Positions 1 to 5,588 of a stretch of 8,273 nt of DNA are shown in pieces. The stretch covers positions 1-8,273 of the forward strand of contig DUGC01000109.1 of the NCBI GenBank assembly GCA_013331625.1. The letters are read 5' to 3'. Numbering within the stretch: the stretch's first letter is position 1; each line of letters opens with the position of its first letter. The position numbers and the translations under genes were made by a program. The notes below the pieces were generated by a model. The model ran no database searches. It had not been told where the DNA came from and was given only the letters and a program-made list of their open reading frames with translations. This stretch comes from Candidatus Iainarchaeum sp. (lineage in GTDB: Archaea; Iainarchaeota; Iainarchaeia; Iainarchaeales; Iainarchaeaceae).

Positions 1-756
1 GTATATCTGCGTTGTCTGCAGGTTGGAATGCCCAAGCAGTTCCTGTATTTTTCTTATGCTTTCGCCGCTTTCAAGAAGGTGTGTTGCAAAACTGTGGCGG
101 AGCGTGTGGGGGCTTACGCTTTTGCCTATGCCGGCCCTCCTGGCTGAGGTTGCAACAATTTTCTGGATGTTCCTTGCAGAAAGGGGTGCTCCGGACCTGT
201 TGGCAAACAGGTATGTCGCGCTCCTGCCGCCAAGAAATCCTTTGGTGCCCTCGACAAATCCTTCCGAAAGTATGAAAAGGCGGTCTTTTCCGCCCTTGCC
301 GCACCTCACCCATCCCATTTTCTGGCCAAGTTCAAGGTCACTCAGCTTAAGGTTGCAGCACTCGCTCACCCTGAGCCCTGAAGAGTAAAGCAGCATCATT
401 ATCATCCTGCTTTTTTGCGTAGGAGCCGCCTCAATGAGCTTCCTGACTTCATCCTTCGTTAGCACGGTCGGAAGTTTTTTCTGGATTTTGGGTGTTTTTA
501 GCGTCACAATTCCCCTCTTGAGCAGGTCATCGTAGTGGAACTTCAGCGCCGCCCTCACCAGGGCAACTGTTGCAGGATTTCTCTTCTGGTCGCCTATGAG
601 GTATGCAAGGTATAGCTTTATGTCATCCTCTGTGACTTCTTCAGGCTGCTTTTTCGTGTATTCAATGAACTTTGTATTATAGAAGACATAGCTCTTGACT
701 GTACGCTCGCTGAAGCCGCGCAGCTTAAGCTCTGCCTGGAGTTGTTCAAGAATCAT
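1..756 (-). CDS. xerA: XerA-like tyrosine recombinase (C-terminus cut by window edge)
   Basis: Site-specific tyrosine recombinase that cuts and rejoins DNA through a covalent 3'-phosphotyrosine, as archaeal Xer does at dif sites. Reading back from ATG 756 gives 252 codons with no stop. An N-terminal SAM-like core-binding domain (about 1-85; ERTVKSYVFY near 17-26) is followed by the catalytic domain from about 95. All catalytic residues are visible: R129 in SGLRVSE, K154 in GKGGKDR, H217 and R220 in PHTLRHSF, H243 in LLGHSN, and Y252 in TTQIY. Y252 is the last codon in the window, so only the short tail is missing. There is no extra segment before the HxxR box like that of integron IntI, so it reads as Xer-type. 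A TATA box lies 28 nt upstream of the ATG, suggesting a leaderless mRNA. Whether it acts on chromosome dimers or on the repeats further right is unknown. Confidence 0.93.
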   Translation of the reverse strand, partial: MILEQLQAELKLRGFSERTVKSYVFYNTKFIEYTKKQPEEVTEDDIKLYLAYLIGDQKRNPATVALVRAALKFHYDDLLKRGIVTLKTPKIQKKLPTVLTKDEVRKLIEAAPTQKSRMIMMLLYSSGLRVSECCNLKLSDLELGQKMGWVRCGKGGKDRLFILSEGFVEGTKGFLGGRSATYLFANRSGAPLSARNIQKIVATSARRAGIGKSVSPHTLRHSFATHLLESGESIRKIQELLGHSNLQTTQIY

Positions 757-780
757 GTGCAATATTATGCGAATGGTTTG

Positions 781-788
781 TATTTAAA
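781..788 (-). promoter_or_regulatory. TATA box of the recombinase gene
   Basis: On the minus strand this reads TTTAAATA, centred about 28 nt before ATG 756. The expected transcription start therefore falls almost on the ATG. No SD sequence precedes the ATG. Confidence 0.6.
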
Positions 789-797
789 TGTTGGTAT

Positions 798-828
798 AAA
801 AAAGAAAAAAAGCGAGCTAAAGCTCACT
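798..828 (-). terminator. hairpin plus T-tract terminator after the DUF378 gene
   Basis: On the minus strand, GAGCT-TT-AGCTC (814-825) forms a 5-bp hairpin that includes the TGA stop of the DUF378 gene. It is followed by a nearly pure T run (798-811, one C). Archaeal RNA polymerase terminates at such U-tracts. The recombinase TATA box lies directly beyond it. Confidence 0.65.
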
Positions 829-1036
829 TCTTGAACATGCCCAAAAGGGTATACAGCCCAGCCAGTCCTACAACCAGATAAACAATGTTAGCGACCATTG
901 CCGGAAGTATAGCGACAACGCCTTTCTCAAGGCTTGCGTTCTTGAGCAATCCGCCCACGCCAGCAACGCCCCAATTGAGGGCACCAACAACTACAAGCCA
1001 CTTGGCTACTGTATCAACCGTTGCGTTTCCTGCCAT
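824..1036 (-). CDS. DUF378 family small membrane protein
   Basis: A 70-residue protein with two hydrophobic membrane segments (about 11-30, WLVVVGALNWGVAGVGGLL, and about 41-66, AILPAMVANIVYLVVGLAGLYTL). The pattern 'GALNWG..G' followed by 'IVYLVVGLAGLY' is the DUF378 signature; the biochemical role of that family is unknown. ATG 1036 is chosen over TTG 1039 because the SD TAAGGAGGTG (1045-1054) sits 8 nt before the ATG but only 5 nt before the TTG. With a TATA box near 1087 it has a leader of about 25 nt, unlike the leaderless neighbours, so it may be expressed strongly. It is transcribed divergently from the gene at 1190 and ends in a hairpin/T-tract terminator. Confidence 0.85.
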   Translation of the reverse strand: MAGNATVDTVAKWLVVVGALNWGVAGVGGLLKNASLEKGVVAILPAMVANIVYLVVGLAGLYTLLGMFKK

Positions 1037-1044
1037 CAAAACAA

Positions 1045-1054
1045 CACCTCCTTA
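1045..1054 (-). promoter_or_regulatory. strong Shine-Dalgarno site of the DUF378 gene
   Basis: The minus strand reads TAAGGAGGTG, fully complementary to the usual 16S rRNA 3' end. Its 8-nt spacing selects ATG 1036 as the start. Confidence 0.85.
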
Positions 1055-1083
1055 ATGTGTTTTTATCACTTTCGGGAGTTTCC

Positions 1084-1091
1084 ATATATAA
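1084..1091 (-). promoter_or_regulatory. TATA box of the DUF378 gene
   Basis: The minus strand reads TTATATAT. A start of transcription about 26 nt downstream (near 1061) leaves a leader that contains the SD site. Confidence 0.6.
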
Positions 1092-1159
1092 GATTATCTG
1101 TTCTGCGGCACTAAAACATTGGTTGCCAATCGGTACAAACCCGTAGCATATGGCAAAAA

Positions 1160-1168
1160 CTTAAAAAG
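1160..1168 (+). promoter_or_regulatory. TATA-like box of the gene at 1190
   Basis: CTTAAAAAG is centred 26 nt before ATG 1190, the spacing of a leaderless archaeal promoter. No SD sequence precedes the ATG. Confidence 0.5.
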
Positions 1169-1189
1169 CTCAGTTCATCCCACCGTAAA

Positions 1190-1966
1190 ATGGCTCTGGC
1201 CGATTCGTTTGCCGAGGTAGAGATTTTTATTGAACGGGAACTAATAGGTTTAAAGGGACAGGTTCACTGCTATCATGTTACGGGTCCTGAACTTTTAAGG
1301 CTAAACAAGGTTAATCCTGACATCCCTTCAGAGCTTATAGGCCCCGAGATGATGTCAGCGCTCTCGTCATTGCCTTATCTCAGAAGAAGGGCGCATTCGA
1401 GGGGGGTGCTGAAGAAGGAAGGAGGACTCAAGTCAGTTGTGGCACCATCTCTTGATAGTGAAGGGGAATATCCACAATTTGTCATAACCTCATTAGACAG
1501 GTATTACGATGTACCAGAGCACGCTGAGGAATACACTAGGCGAAAACTCGGGCAACTGGAGAAAGCCCTTGCTGAAAGAGGATTTGCGTCATATCACCGG
1601 ATTATGACCGCTGCCGTTGCAGAAACTCAATTAATTTTGCCGGTGCTTGCCTTCGAGTATGTTACAGGCATGCCTGAGAAGGATCTGATCGGTTTTCTCA
1701 ATCCACCTGGAATAAACGGTTCCGGGCTGGTAACCTTGATGTATGCTTCTAAAAAAATGGGTACAGAAGCGCGCGAAGCGTGGCAGGAGCCTTCAATACC
1801 TGCTCTCGGGGGAAGATCTTTGAGTGTCCTTCAGAGAAACTTTTCTGAATATTACAAGTGCATACCGTTGTTCCTTAATGCGGTAGCCATGGGGGGGCAG
1901 GAGCAACCCTCATTGAGAACAAGGGACAACTCTTCATTTGCACAAATGCCGTATGCACAAATGTAA
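1190..1966 (+). CDS. hypothetical protein, 258 aa, unrecognised
   Basis: I do not recognise this protein. It begins at an ATG whose upstream TATA-like box fits a leaderless transcript. There is no signal peptide and no clear membrane helix. The middle is charged and probably helical (about 109-132, rich in Glu, Arg and Lys). One moderately hydrophobic stretch follows (about 137-160, IMTAAVAETQLILPVLAFEY). The last residues contain a short repeat, FAQM-P-YAQM, from two copies of TGCACAAATG (1939-1948 and 1954-1963). It is separated by 42 nt from the next gene on the same strand, which may be co-transcribed or use a weak A/T-rich box near 1974-1982. Length, codon texture and the clean promoter support a real gene, but no function can be assigned. 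Confidence 0.7.
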   Translation: MALADSFAEVEIFIERELIGLKGQVHCYHVTGPELLRLNKVNPDIPSELIGPEMMSALSSLPYLRRRAHSRGVLKKEGGLKSVVAPSLDSEGEYPQFVITSLDRYYDVPEHAEEYTRRKLGQLEKALAERGFASYHRIMTAAVAETQLILPVLAFEYVTGMPEKDLIGFLNPPGINGSGLVTLMYASKKMGTEAREAWQEPSIPALGGRSLSVLQRNFSEYYKCIPLFLNAVAMGGQEQPSLRTRDNSSFAQMPYAQM

Positions 1967-2008
1967 ATGGAAAAGAATAAGAACTCCGCCCCACATTTCA
2001 AGTGAAAA

Positions 2009-2488
2009 ATGAGCATTTCCAAGCTTCTCAAAGATGGCGTAGGCTTTGCAAGGGACTACCTCGCTTACCCTGCTGTTGCGCTAGTTCCCGGAAAGGTCCA
2101 GCCCTGGCTTTTCAGCCGACTGCCTCACGCAACCGATTTGGCCCAGGAGCAGGAGCACCATCTGGACTTGGGAGAATGCCTGGATGAACACCCTGTGATT
2201 GACGCATCTGCCAACTACAGCAAAATTTCAGGGATTGGTGAAATGGTTGGGAGCCCAATTCTGTTGTTTGTTACTACAGCTTACATGATTGCAACAGATA
2301 ACCTGCTTAACCCTCATGTAATTGAAGGTGTAGCGCTCGGTTCTTTTATTGGGATAATTGATGGCGCTGTGAGAACCGGATATGCTACGCGTTTCAACCG
2401 GCCAATAGGAGCTATTGAAGGCATTATTGAGGATGTAAGAGCTATCGGCAGCGCATTGGCTTATCCTTTTAAGAGCCGACAGGCATAA
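2009..2488 (+). CDS. hypothetical membrane protein, 159 aa
   Basis: Not recognised. Residues 1-70 are mixed, with an acidic/His stretch (about 45-61, EQEHHLDLGECLDE). Two hydrophobic segments follow, about 79-96 (MVGSPILLFVTTAYMIAT) and 104-122 (VIEGVALGSFIGIIDGAV), joined by the loop DNLLNP, and the protein ends with a basic tail. This suggests a two-helix membrane protein with a soluble N-terminal part. The pattern 'SK-x-SG-x-x-EMV ... DN-L-x-P ... IDG-x-x-R' recurs loosely in the minus-strand protein at 2686-3165, which is also 159 residues. It lies 42 nt downstream of the previous gene and is followed by a hairpin with a short T run. Confidence 0.65.
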   Translation: MSISKLLKDGVGFARDYLAYPAVALVPGKVQPWLFSRLPHATDLAQEQEHHLDLGECLDEHPVIDASANYSKISGIGEMVGSPILLFVTTAYMIATDNLLNPHVIEGVALGSFIGIIDGAVRTGYATRFNRPIGAIEGIIEDVRAIGSALAYPFKSRQA

Positions 2489-2493
2489 AGCTT

Positions 2494-2520
2494 CGTATAA
2501 TGAGTATTATGCGTAGTTTT
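2494..2520 (+). terminator. probable terminator after the 2009-2488 gene
   Basis: CGTATAAT-GAGT-ATTATGCG (2494-2513) folds into an 8-bp stem with one G-T wobble and is followed by TAGTTTT. It begins 5 nt after the stop codon. Confidence 0.45.
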
Positions 2521-2685
2521 GGGAAGAAATCAAGAATAAATTGCCTTTTTTGGTCAATTAGATGCGTAAAAGTAGCGACTTCTGCCAGTGGTGTTGTTAT
2601 GTACACTCCTGTTTGTAGGACCTGCCTGGGTGGCCGATAGACAATAACCTGCTTTTCGCATGAGCTACAAACATTCTGCGTAGTT

Positions 2686-3165
2686 TTACCCTTTATGGCG
2701 GCTTTTGGGCGCAATGTGTTGCCTAAGGTAGCCAAATAAATGCATGGCATCATAAGGCAGCTCCAAAGGTAGAGTCCCCCTGGCTGCTGGCTTTTTTGCC
2801 TTAAAGTACGAGAAATTCCCTTTAAGTTCCTGAATGGCTGCGCTTGCCCTGGTATATCTCAAAAACCCATCAATCAAGAGGCAAGCTTGGGTTAATTGGC
2901 CAGGCAAAAAATTATCACCCGTAACCAGAGAGTACGATAAATCGGCTTGACCAACCACCAGTTCTGCTAAACCCGTTCCTTTTGTATTGCTTATGGCCGA
3001 TTTTTTACCCAGCAACTTGACAGAGGTTGGCTCTGGCAAAAAACTTACAACAGAAGGATATATTTTGTAGGCACCCCAAACAAAAGGCAAAGCTATGGTT
3101 CCTACTGTCTTGATAGCTGCCCTGACAGGGCCGGGAGCACTTGCAAAGATTTCTTCAATAGGCAA
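2686..3165 (-). CDS. hypothetical membrane-associated protein, non-ATG start
   Basis: Not recognised. The frame gives 159 residues from TTG 3165. There is no in-frame ATG until residue 141, so the start is TTG (or ATT at 3171), or else the N-terminus has been cut. A hydrophobic segment at about 20-42 is followed by a region with 'TKGTGLAELV' (61-70), 'TGDNFLP' (82-88) and 'LLIDGFLR' (96-103). This resembles the order of motifs in the plus-strand protein at 2009-2488, so the two may be divergent relatives. The frame is open upstream through a perfect 8-bp inverted repeat (3171-3193) and into the end of tnpA, so an insertion may have replaced its original 5' end. A TTATAA box (3191-3196) 28 nt upstream fits a leaderless TTG start. 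Confidence 0.6.
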   Translation of the reverse strand: MPIEEIFASAPGPVRAAIKTVGTIALPFVWGAYKIYPSVVSFLPEPTSVKLLGKKSAISNTKGTGLAELVVGQADLSYSLVTGDNFLPGQLTQACLLIDGFLRYTRASAAIQELKGNFSYFKAKKPAARGTLPLELPYDAMHLFGYLRQHIAPKSRHKG

Positions 3166-3170
3166 TGAAA

Positions 3171-3193
3171 TAAGGGGTTCCGGCGACCCCTTA
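3171..3193. repeat. perfect inverted repeat, candidate right end of the IS200-type element
   Basis: TAAGGGGT (3171-3178) and ACCCCTTA (3186-3193) are perfectly complementary around a 7-nt loop. It lies 46 nt beyond the tnpA stop codon. IS200/IS605 elements carry subterminal hairpins that TnpA binds as single-stranded DNA, so this is a candidate right-end hairpin. It overlaps the likely TATA box of the 2686-3165 gene. Confidence 0.5.
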
Positions 3194-3238
3194 TAATCCC
3201 CAGCCGTCCTTCCGCCTCGCCCCTCGTCAAGCCCTCGC

Positions 3239-3706
3239 CTAGCTCAGTCTTGACGTATCTGGCTCGGCGGCGTATGCTGGCAGCTGCTTCTGTCGGTCGT
3301 CAATAATTGTAACGCCGTGATGCTTCAACTGATTTCGGATGTAGTTCTCAGCTTCTTCCTTATCTTTCCTTCCTGTTGACTCGTGGTGCTCATACTGAGC
3401 CCAGAAACTGCCACGAGGATAACGCTTACGAAAGCCGGGGTGCTCTTCAAAAATTCTCCTCGCTGAATGGCTCTTTAGCATCCCAATAGTGTCCTGCACG
3501 GAATACTTCTTCGGCACATTCACAGCCAAATGAGCATGGTCAACAGGAAAGCCCATCGCCCCGAACTCAAAACCAAAAGGCTCAAGCTCCTTAAATCCTG
3601 CAATGCACGAATCAATAACGGTCTGCCTCCTGAAACACTTGTAACGGCACTTCGGCAGGAACTGAAAAGTCATCCAATTATTCCTCGTATCAACGCTTCT
3701 CGTCAT
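3239..3706 (-). CDS. tnpA: IS200/IS605-family Y1 transposase TnpA
   Basis: Single-domain HUH/Y1 transposase that moves single-stranded DNA by hairpin-directed cutting and a 5'-phosphotyrosine link. At 155 residues it has the usual TnpA length. The HUH pair is H57-A-H59 within VDHAHLAVNVP. The nucleophile is Y122 in ENYIRNQ, preceded by the conserved SFW...STG segment (100-112). The opening WMTFQFLPKCRYKCF matches the first strand of the family. ATG 3706 is preferred over GTG 3721, since a TATA box at 3728-3735 would start transcription near 3705; GAGGTG (3715-3720) lies just upstream and could serve as an SD in a longer transcript. No tnpB accompanies it, so it is the IS200-like, TnpA-only type. 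The gene ends in TAG. It looks intact. Confidence 0.93.
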   Translation of the reverse strand: MTRSVDTRNNWMTFQFLPKCRYKCFRRQTVIDSCIAGFKELEPFGFEFGAMGFPVDHAHLAVNVPKKYSVQDTIGMLKSHSARRIFEEHPGFRKRYPRGSFWAQYEHHESTGRKDKEEAENYIRNQLKHHGVTIIDDRQKQLPAYAAEPDTSRLS

Positions 3707-3727
3707 AAAGAAACACCTCACAAAAGT

Positions 3728-3735
3728 TTTTTATA
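3728..3735 (-). promoter_or_regulatory. TATA box of tnpA
   Basis: The minus strand reads TATAAAAA, centred about 25 nt before ATG 3706. Confidence 0.5.
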
Positions 3736-4031
3736 GCTCAAGCTACAAAAGAACGGTTTGCCATAAGCGAATCGCAAGTATTCAGGATTCGGCAGGTTGC
3801 CTAACCGCTCGTCGGTTTTACAAGAAACCGAATCGGGCACCATCATGGTTCGCTTACTGACCCCCTGCACTTCTGAGCCTTACACAGAAACAGGTTCAAC
3901 AAAACACTTAAACTTTACGACGACTACGACTAACGACGACGGCGCCAATTCACCGTCAGGTCTTACGCTCTACGCTCCAGACCTGATGAACTCTTGGCGC
4001 ACTATTAAAAAAATTGCCACTCAAAGAAATT
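3736..4031. other. non-coding, structure-rich spacer (possible IS left end and/or small RNA)
   Basis: No convincing gene is seen here. The part near tnpA holds several overlapping inverted repeats. GATTCGG/CCGAATC (3786-3792 with 3828-3834) encloses AACCG-CTCGT-CGGTT (3803-3817). TCGGTTT-TACAAG-AAACCGA (3812-3831) competes with both. This is the expected place for an IS200-type left-end hairpin. Further right a two-level hairpin spans 3942-4000, with outer stem GCGCCAA/TTGGCGC, a symmetric 7/7 internal loop and inner stem TCAGGTCT/AGACCTGA. Its 15-nt loop contains two tandem copies of TACGCTC. An (ACG)-rich stretch lies at 3918-3940. Confidence 0.5.
4007..4013 (-). terminator. T-tract after the lipoprotein gene
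   Basis: Seven consecutive T residues on the minus strand, 18 nt past the TAA stop, preceded by a T-rich stretch. This is a plausible archaeal U-tract terminator. Confidence 0.45.
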
Positions 4032-4904
4032 TTACTGGGTTTGACTCGTTGTGACGGCTTTCTGATTGGCATAACTCGTTTGAACAAGGCCAGGCAAGTC
4101 AAGTGATAAATTCCTCACTTGTGCGTGTGGGGTTGCTTGAGCAAGCAGATTCGGATTCGTATCTCCTATCTGGTCAGAACTAAAATTGTCTAACAGGTAT
4201 ACTGAGCCATCATTCCCTACCATGAAGCCTGATCTTCCACGTGGTAATCTCGGCAATTTAATGCTAAAGTTTTTGCCTGTGGTTTCAAGAGTAAGTAACG
4301 ATGGCGGCATGTCGGAATTATTATAGACATTAACCAGCAGCCATTGTGGGTCTCTAAAAAAATCATGGACAGGGCCAGTCAACCATGCGGGGTTGCCAGC
4401 ATACCTGATTAGTCTATTTGGTGTAAGACTTTGCAATTCAGGGTGGAAATTGTTAGAAAACCTGTTGGAATAAATCACGCCAATTCCTCTTCGTGAATGC
4501 CCATCTTCTTTGGTGTTGTACCAAGGGTTCACCAAATCTTTCACAAACGTACCGATTGTTTCCAGCCTGATTTCCCACCCGGGATCAATCTGATCTGGTA
4601 GTATTTGTGGGTACATTGTGCCTTCTACTATCGGCAGGGTTGAGGTTGCGTTAACTATGTTCTGGGGCAGAATGCAATATGGTTCGTACATTGAATCATC
4701 TAACCTTTTTTCGCCCGAACAGAAAGGATTGCCAAAAACGTAGCGGAAACCCGATAGAGTAGCAGGAATCTGAGTGGGTGTTTGAGTTGGCGTACTTTGA
4801 GTTGGCGTACTTGTAGGCAAGTTACTGTGTGTGGGTCCGCTGCACGCTGCCATAACAATAGCTGCAAGACCTCCCATAACCAATAGAGCTGTTTTACCTG
4901 TCAT
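4032..4904 (-). CDS. putative secreted lipoprotein
   Basis: A 290-residue exported protein of unknown function. With ATG 4904 as start, residues 1-20 form a signal peptide (positive MTGK, then a hydrophobic core) ending in the lipobox-like MAAC, with lipidation expected on C21. A Thr/Pro/Ser/Gln linker (about 28-49, STPTQ repeats) then leads to a globular domain from about 52. That domain is rich in Asn, Pro and aromatic residues, with two Cys (in NPFCSGE and EPYCILP) that could pair outside the cell. ATG 4904 is preferred over ATG 4922 because the perfect TTTATATA box (4929-4936) lies 28 nt before it but only about 10 nt before 4922. I do not recognise the domain. It stands between the transposase and the TA array and has no evident partner. 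Confidence 0.75.
   Translation of the reverse strand: MTGKTALLVMGGLAAIVMAACSGPTHSNLPTSTPTQSTPTQTPTQIPATLSGFRYVFGNPFCSGEKRLDDSMYEPYCILPQNIVNATSTLPIVEGTMYPQILPDQIDPGWEIRLETIGTFVKDLVNPWYNTKEDGHSRRGIGVIYSNRFSNNFHPELQSLTPNRLIRYAGNPAWLTGPVHDFFRDPQWLLVNVYNNSDMPPSLLTLETTGKNFSIKLPRLPRGRSGFMVGNDGSVYLLDNFSSDQIGDTNPNLLAQATPHAQVRNLSLDLPGLVQTSYANQKAVTTSQTQ
4781..4810. repeat. 15-nt perfect tandem duplication in the lipoprotein linker
   Basis: TTTGAGTTGGCGTAC occurs twice head to tail and encodes part of the STPTQ-type linker. The unit is five codons, so changes in copy number keep the frame and alter only linker length. Confidence 0.85.
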
Positions 4905-4928
4905 AGTGTGAGAGTTAAGCATAGCAAC

Positions 4929-4936
4929 TATATAAA
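4929..4936 (-). promoter_or_regulatory. TATA box of the lipoprotein gene
   Basis: The minus strand reads the archaeal consensus TTTATATA. Its spacing to ATG 4904 (28 nt) decides the start and predicts an almost leaderless mRNA. Confidence 0.75.
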
Positions 4937-4979
4937 TCTTTCTATTTTTACCACTTCTTAGTTAGGATATTAGCGAATC

Positions 4980-5028
4980 GCCAGAAACCCCTCTTTTTCA
5001 CCTTCCGGAGCCGGCTGAAAAGGTTAAA
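4980..5028 (+). repeat. cassette-boundary repeat R1
   Basis: First copy of the repeat that fills the TA module boundaries. It reads GCCAGAAACCCCTC, a T/C tract, CCTTCCGGAG, CCGGCTGAAA, then a degenerate GGTTAAA end. It contains the perfect palindrome AGCCGGCT (5009-5016). It lies between the end of relE module 1 and the lipoprotein promoter. The left flank (TATA side) is not shared with R2-R4. Confidence 0.85.
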
Positions 5029-5059
5029 TATGCTTTTTGTAGATGTTTTTCCTATGCCC

Positions 5060-5284
5060 CTAGATTCGGACAGCAATCACTTGCTCTGCCTCAAGAATGT
5101 CAACGATTGCCCGATAGTCGCCTGCCCTTGCCTTGTAACATGGCTCGCCTTCCAACCGCTCAAGAAAGTGGCGCGGGTTGTCTTTGGCGAGGTCAATTCT
5201 TTCAACAAGCCGCTGAGCAACCTCTTTTGGCAGCTTCCTTAGCTCTTTTACTGCTGCCGGACGCCACTTTACGCTGTAGCTCAT
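5060..5284 (-). CDS. RelE/ParE-family toxin cut short by an amber codon
   Basis: Module 1 toxin, related to RelE ribosome-dependent mRNA interferases. Its 74 residues show the family opening YSVKWRPAAVKELRKLP (3-19), 'NP' in KDNPRHF and the core strand CYKARAGDYRAIVDI (49-63). The usual arginine of that strand is R58. The frame stops at TAG (5062-5060) right after AVRI. Reading on in frame gives GHRKNIYKKHI and a TAA (5026-5024), which is exactly the expected RelE C-terminus with the conserved Arg and Tyr. Without it the protein lacks the catalytic tail and is probably inactive, unless the stop is read through. TAG also ends tnpA and the module 2 toxin here, so general recoding of TAG is unlikely. 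It starts 1 nt after the antitoxin stop. Confidence 0.85.
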   Translation of the reverse strand: MSYSVKWRPAAVKELRKLPKEVAQRLVERIDLAKDNPRHFLERLEGEPCYKARAGDYRAIVDILEAEQVIAVRI

Positions 5285-5285
5285 T

Positions 5286-5483
5286 TTATCCTTTCGAGAA
5301 CTCCTTAAGGATAGCTTTGTGATCAATGTAGCTTGATAACGGTTCTTTCCTTGCAGCTGCCAGTTCTTTCTTGGCAGATTCGCTAAGCTCAAAGTCTTCC
5401 TCGACAAGCAAAGTTAACTTTCTTAGCTGCTGCTTTATCGCCTGAACATCCTCATATACCCTTTCCAGTGTTGTGATTGCCAT
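5286..5483 (-). CDS. antitoxin of RelE module 1 (RelB-like)
   Basis: A 65-residue, mostly helical, charged protein directly ahead of the RelE toxin. Residues 1-30 are a likely coiled helix (LERVYEDVQAIKQQLRKL). The C-terminal half, LSESAKKELAAARKEP then DHKAILKEF, resembles the toxin-wrapping part of archaeal RelB-type antitoxins. ATG 5483 is the start because the TATA box at 5507-5514 is 27 nt upstream, so an earlier in-frame ATG (5522) would lie outside the transcript. The antitoxin should bind its toxin and, as is usual for type II modules, repress its own promoter. The assignment rests on position and general features. If the toxin is dead, this gene may persist as a solitary regulator or anti-addiction factor. 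Confidence 0.75.
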   Translation of the reverse strand: MAITTLERVYEDVQAIKQQLRKLTLLVEEDFELSESAKKELAAARKEPLSSYIDHKAILKEFSKG

Positions 5484-5506
5484 GAGAAACACTTTATAGC
5501 GTCTAA

Positions 5507-5514
5507 TATAAAAA
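5507..5514 (-). promoter_or_regulatory. TATA box of TA module 1
   Basis: The minus strand reads TTTTTATA, 27 nt before ATG 5483. It belongs to the extended block shared by R2, R3 and R4. Confidence 0.75.
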
Positions 5515-5535
5515 CATATCACTGTTGCAAAACCC

Positions 5536-5586
5536 GCCAGAAACCGCCATTTTTCGCGCTTTTGGGCAGCTGGGATGCCTAAAAAA
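5536..5586 (+). repeat. cassette-boundary repeat R2 (divergent right half)
   Basis: The left half (GCCAGAAACCGCC, plus 29 bp to the left through the TATA box) is nearly identical to R3. The right half differs: CATTTTTCGCGCTTTTGGG, the palindrome CAGCTG (5567-5572), then GGGATGCC. This half matches R6 rather than the CCTTCCGGAG type. CCAG (5537-5540) and CTGG (5570-5573) still form an inverted pair. It abuts the stop codon of the module 2 toxin. Confidence 0.75.
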
Positions 5587-5588
5587 CT

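Noticed and set aside
12..388. Overlapping open frames on the plus strand at the left edge
   Set aside because: They lie antisense to the recombinase, whose catalytic residues are all visible, and their translations are low-complexity Cys/Arg/Leu/Ser-rich.
2469..2753. 94-codon minus-strand frame with a CSSC motif, and a 46-codon plus-strand frame from 2501
   Set aside because: The first overlaps the ends of both neighbouring genes out of frame and has no promoter or SD. The second has no promoter or family features. The region 2521-2685 otherwise shows only a repeated TGCGTAGTTTT, which can occur by chance.
3797..4054. 85-codon plus-strand frame starting with TTG
   Set aside because: It is Thr/Ser-rich, has no promoter at the right spacing, overlaps the end of the lipoprotein gene and runs through perfect inverted repeats, so structure rather than coding explains the region.
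3766..4981. AGCGAATCGC shared between the tnpA upstream region (3766-3775) and the R1 flank (4972-4981)
   Set aside because: A 10-nt match is expected several times by chance in a window of this size and the similarity does not extend.
5060..5284. TAG used as a sense codon in this organism
   Set aside because: tnpA and the module 2 toxin both end naturally at TAG at the expected family C-terminus, so TAG is a working stop here. Occasional readthrough in the module 1 toxin remains possible.
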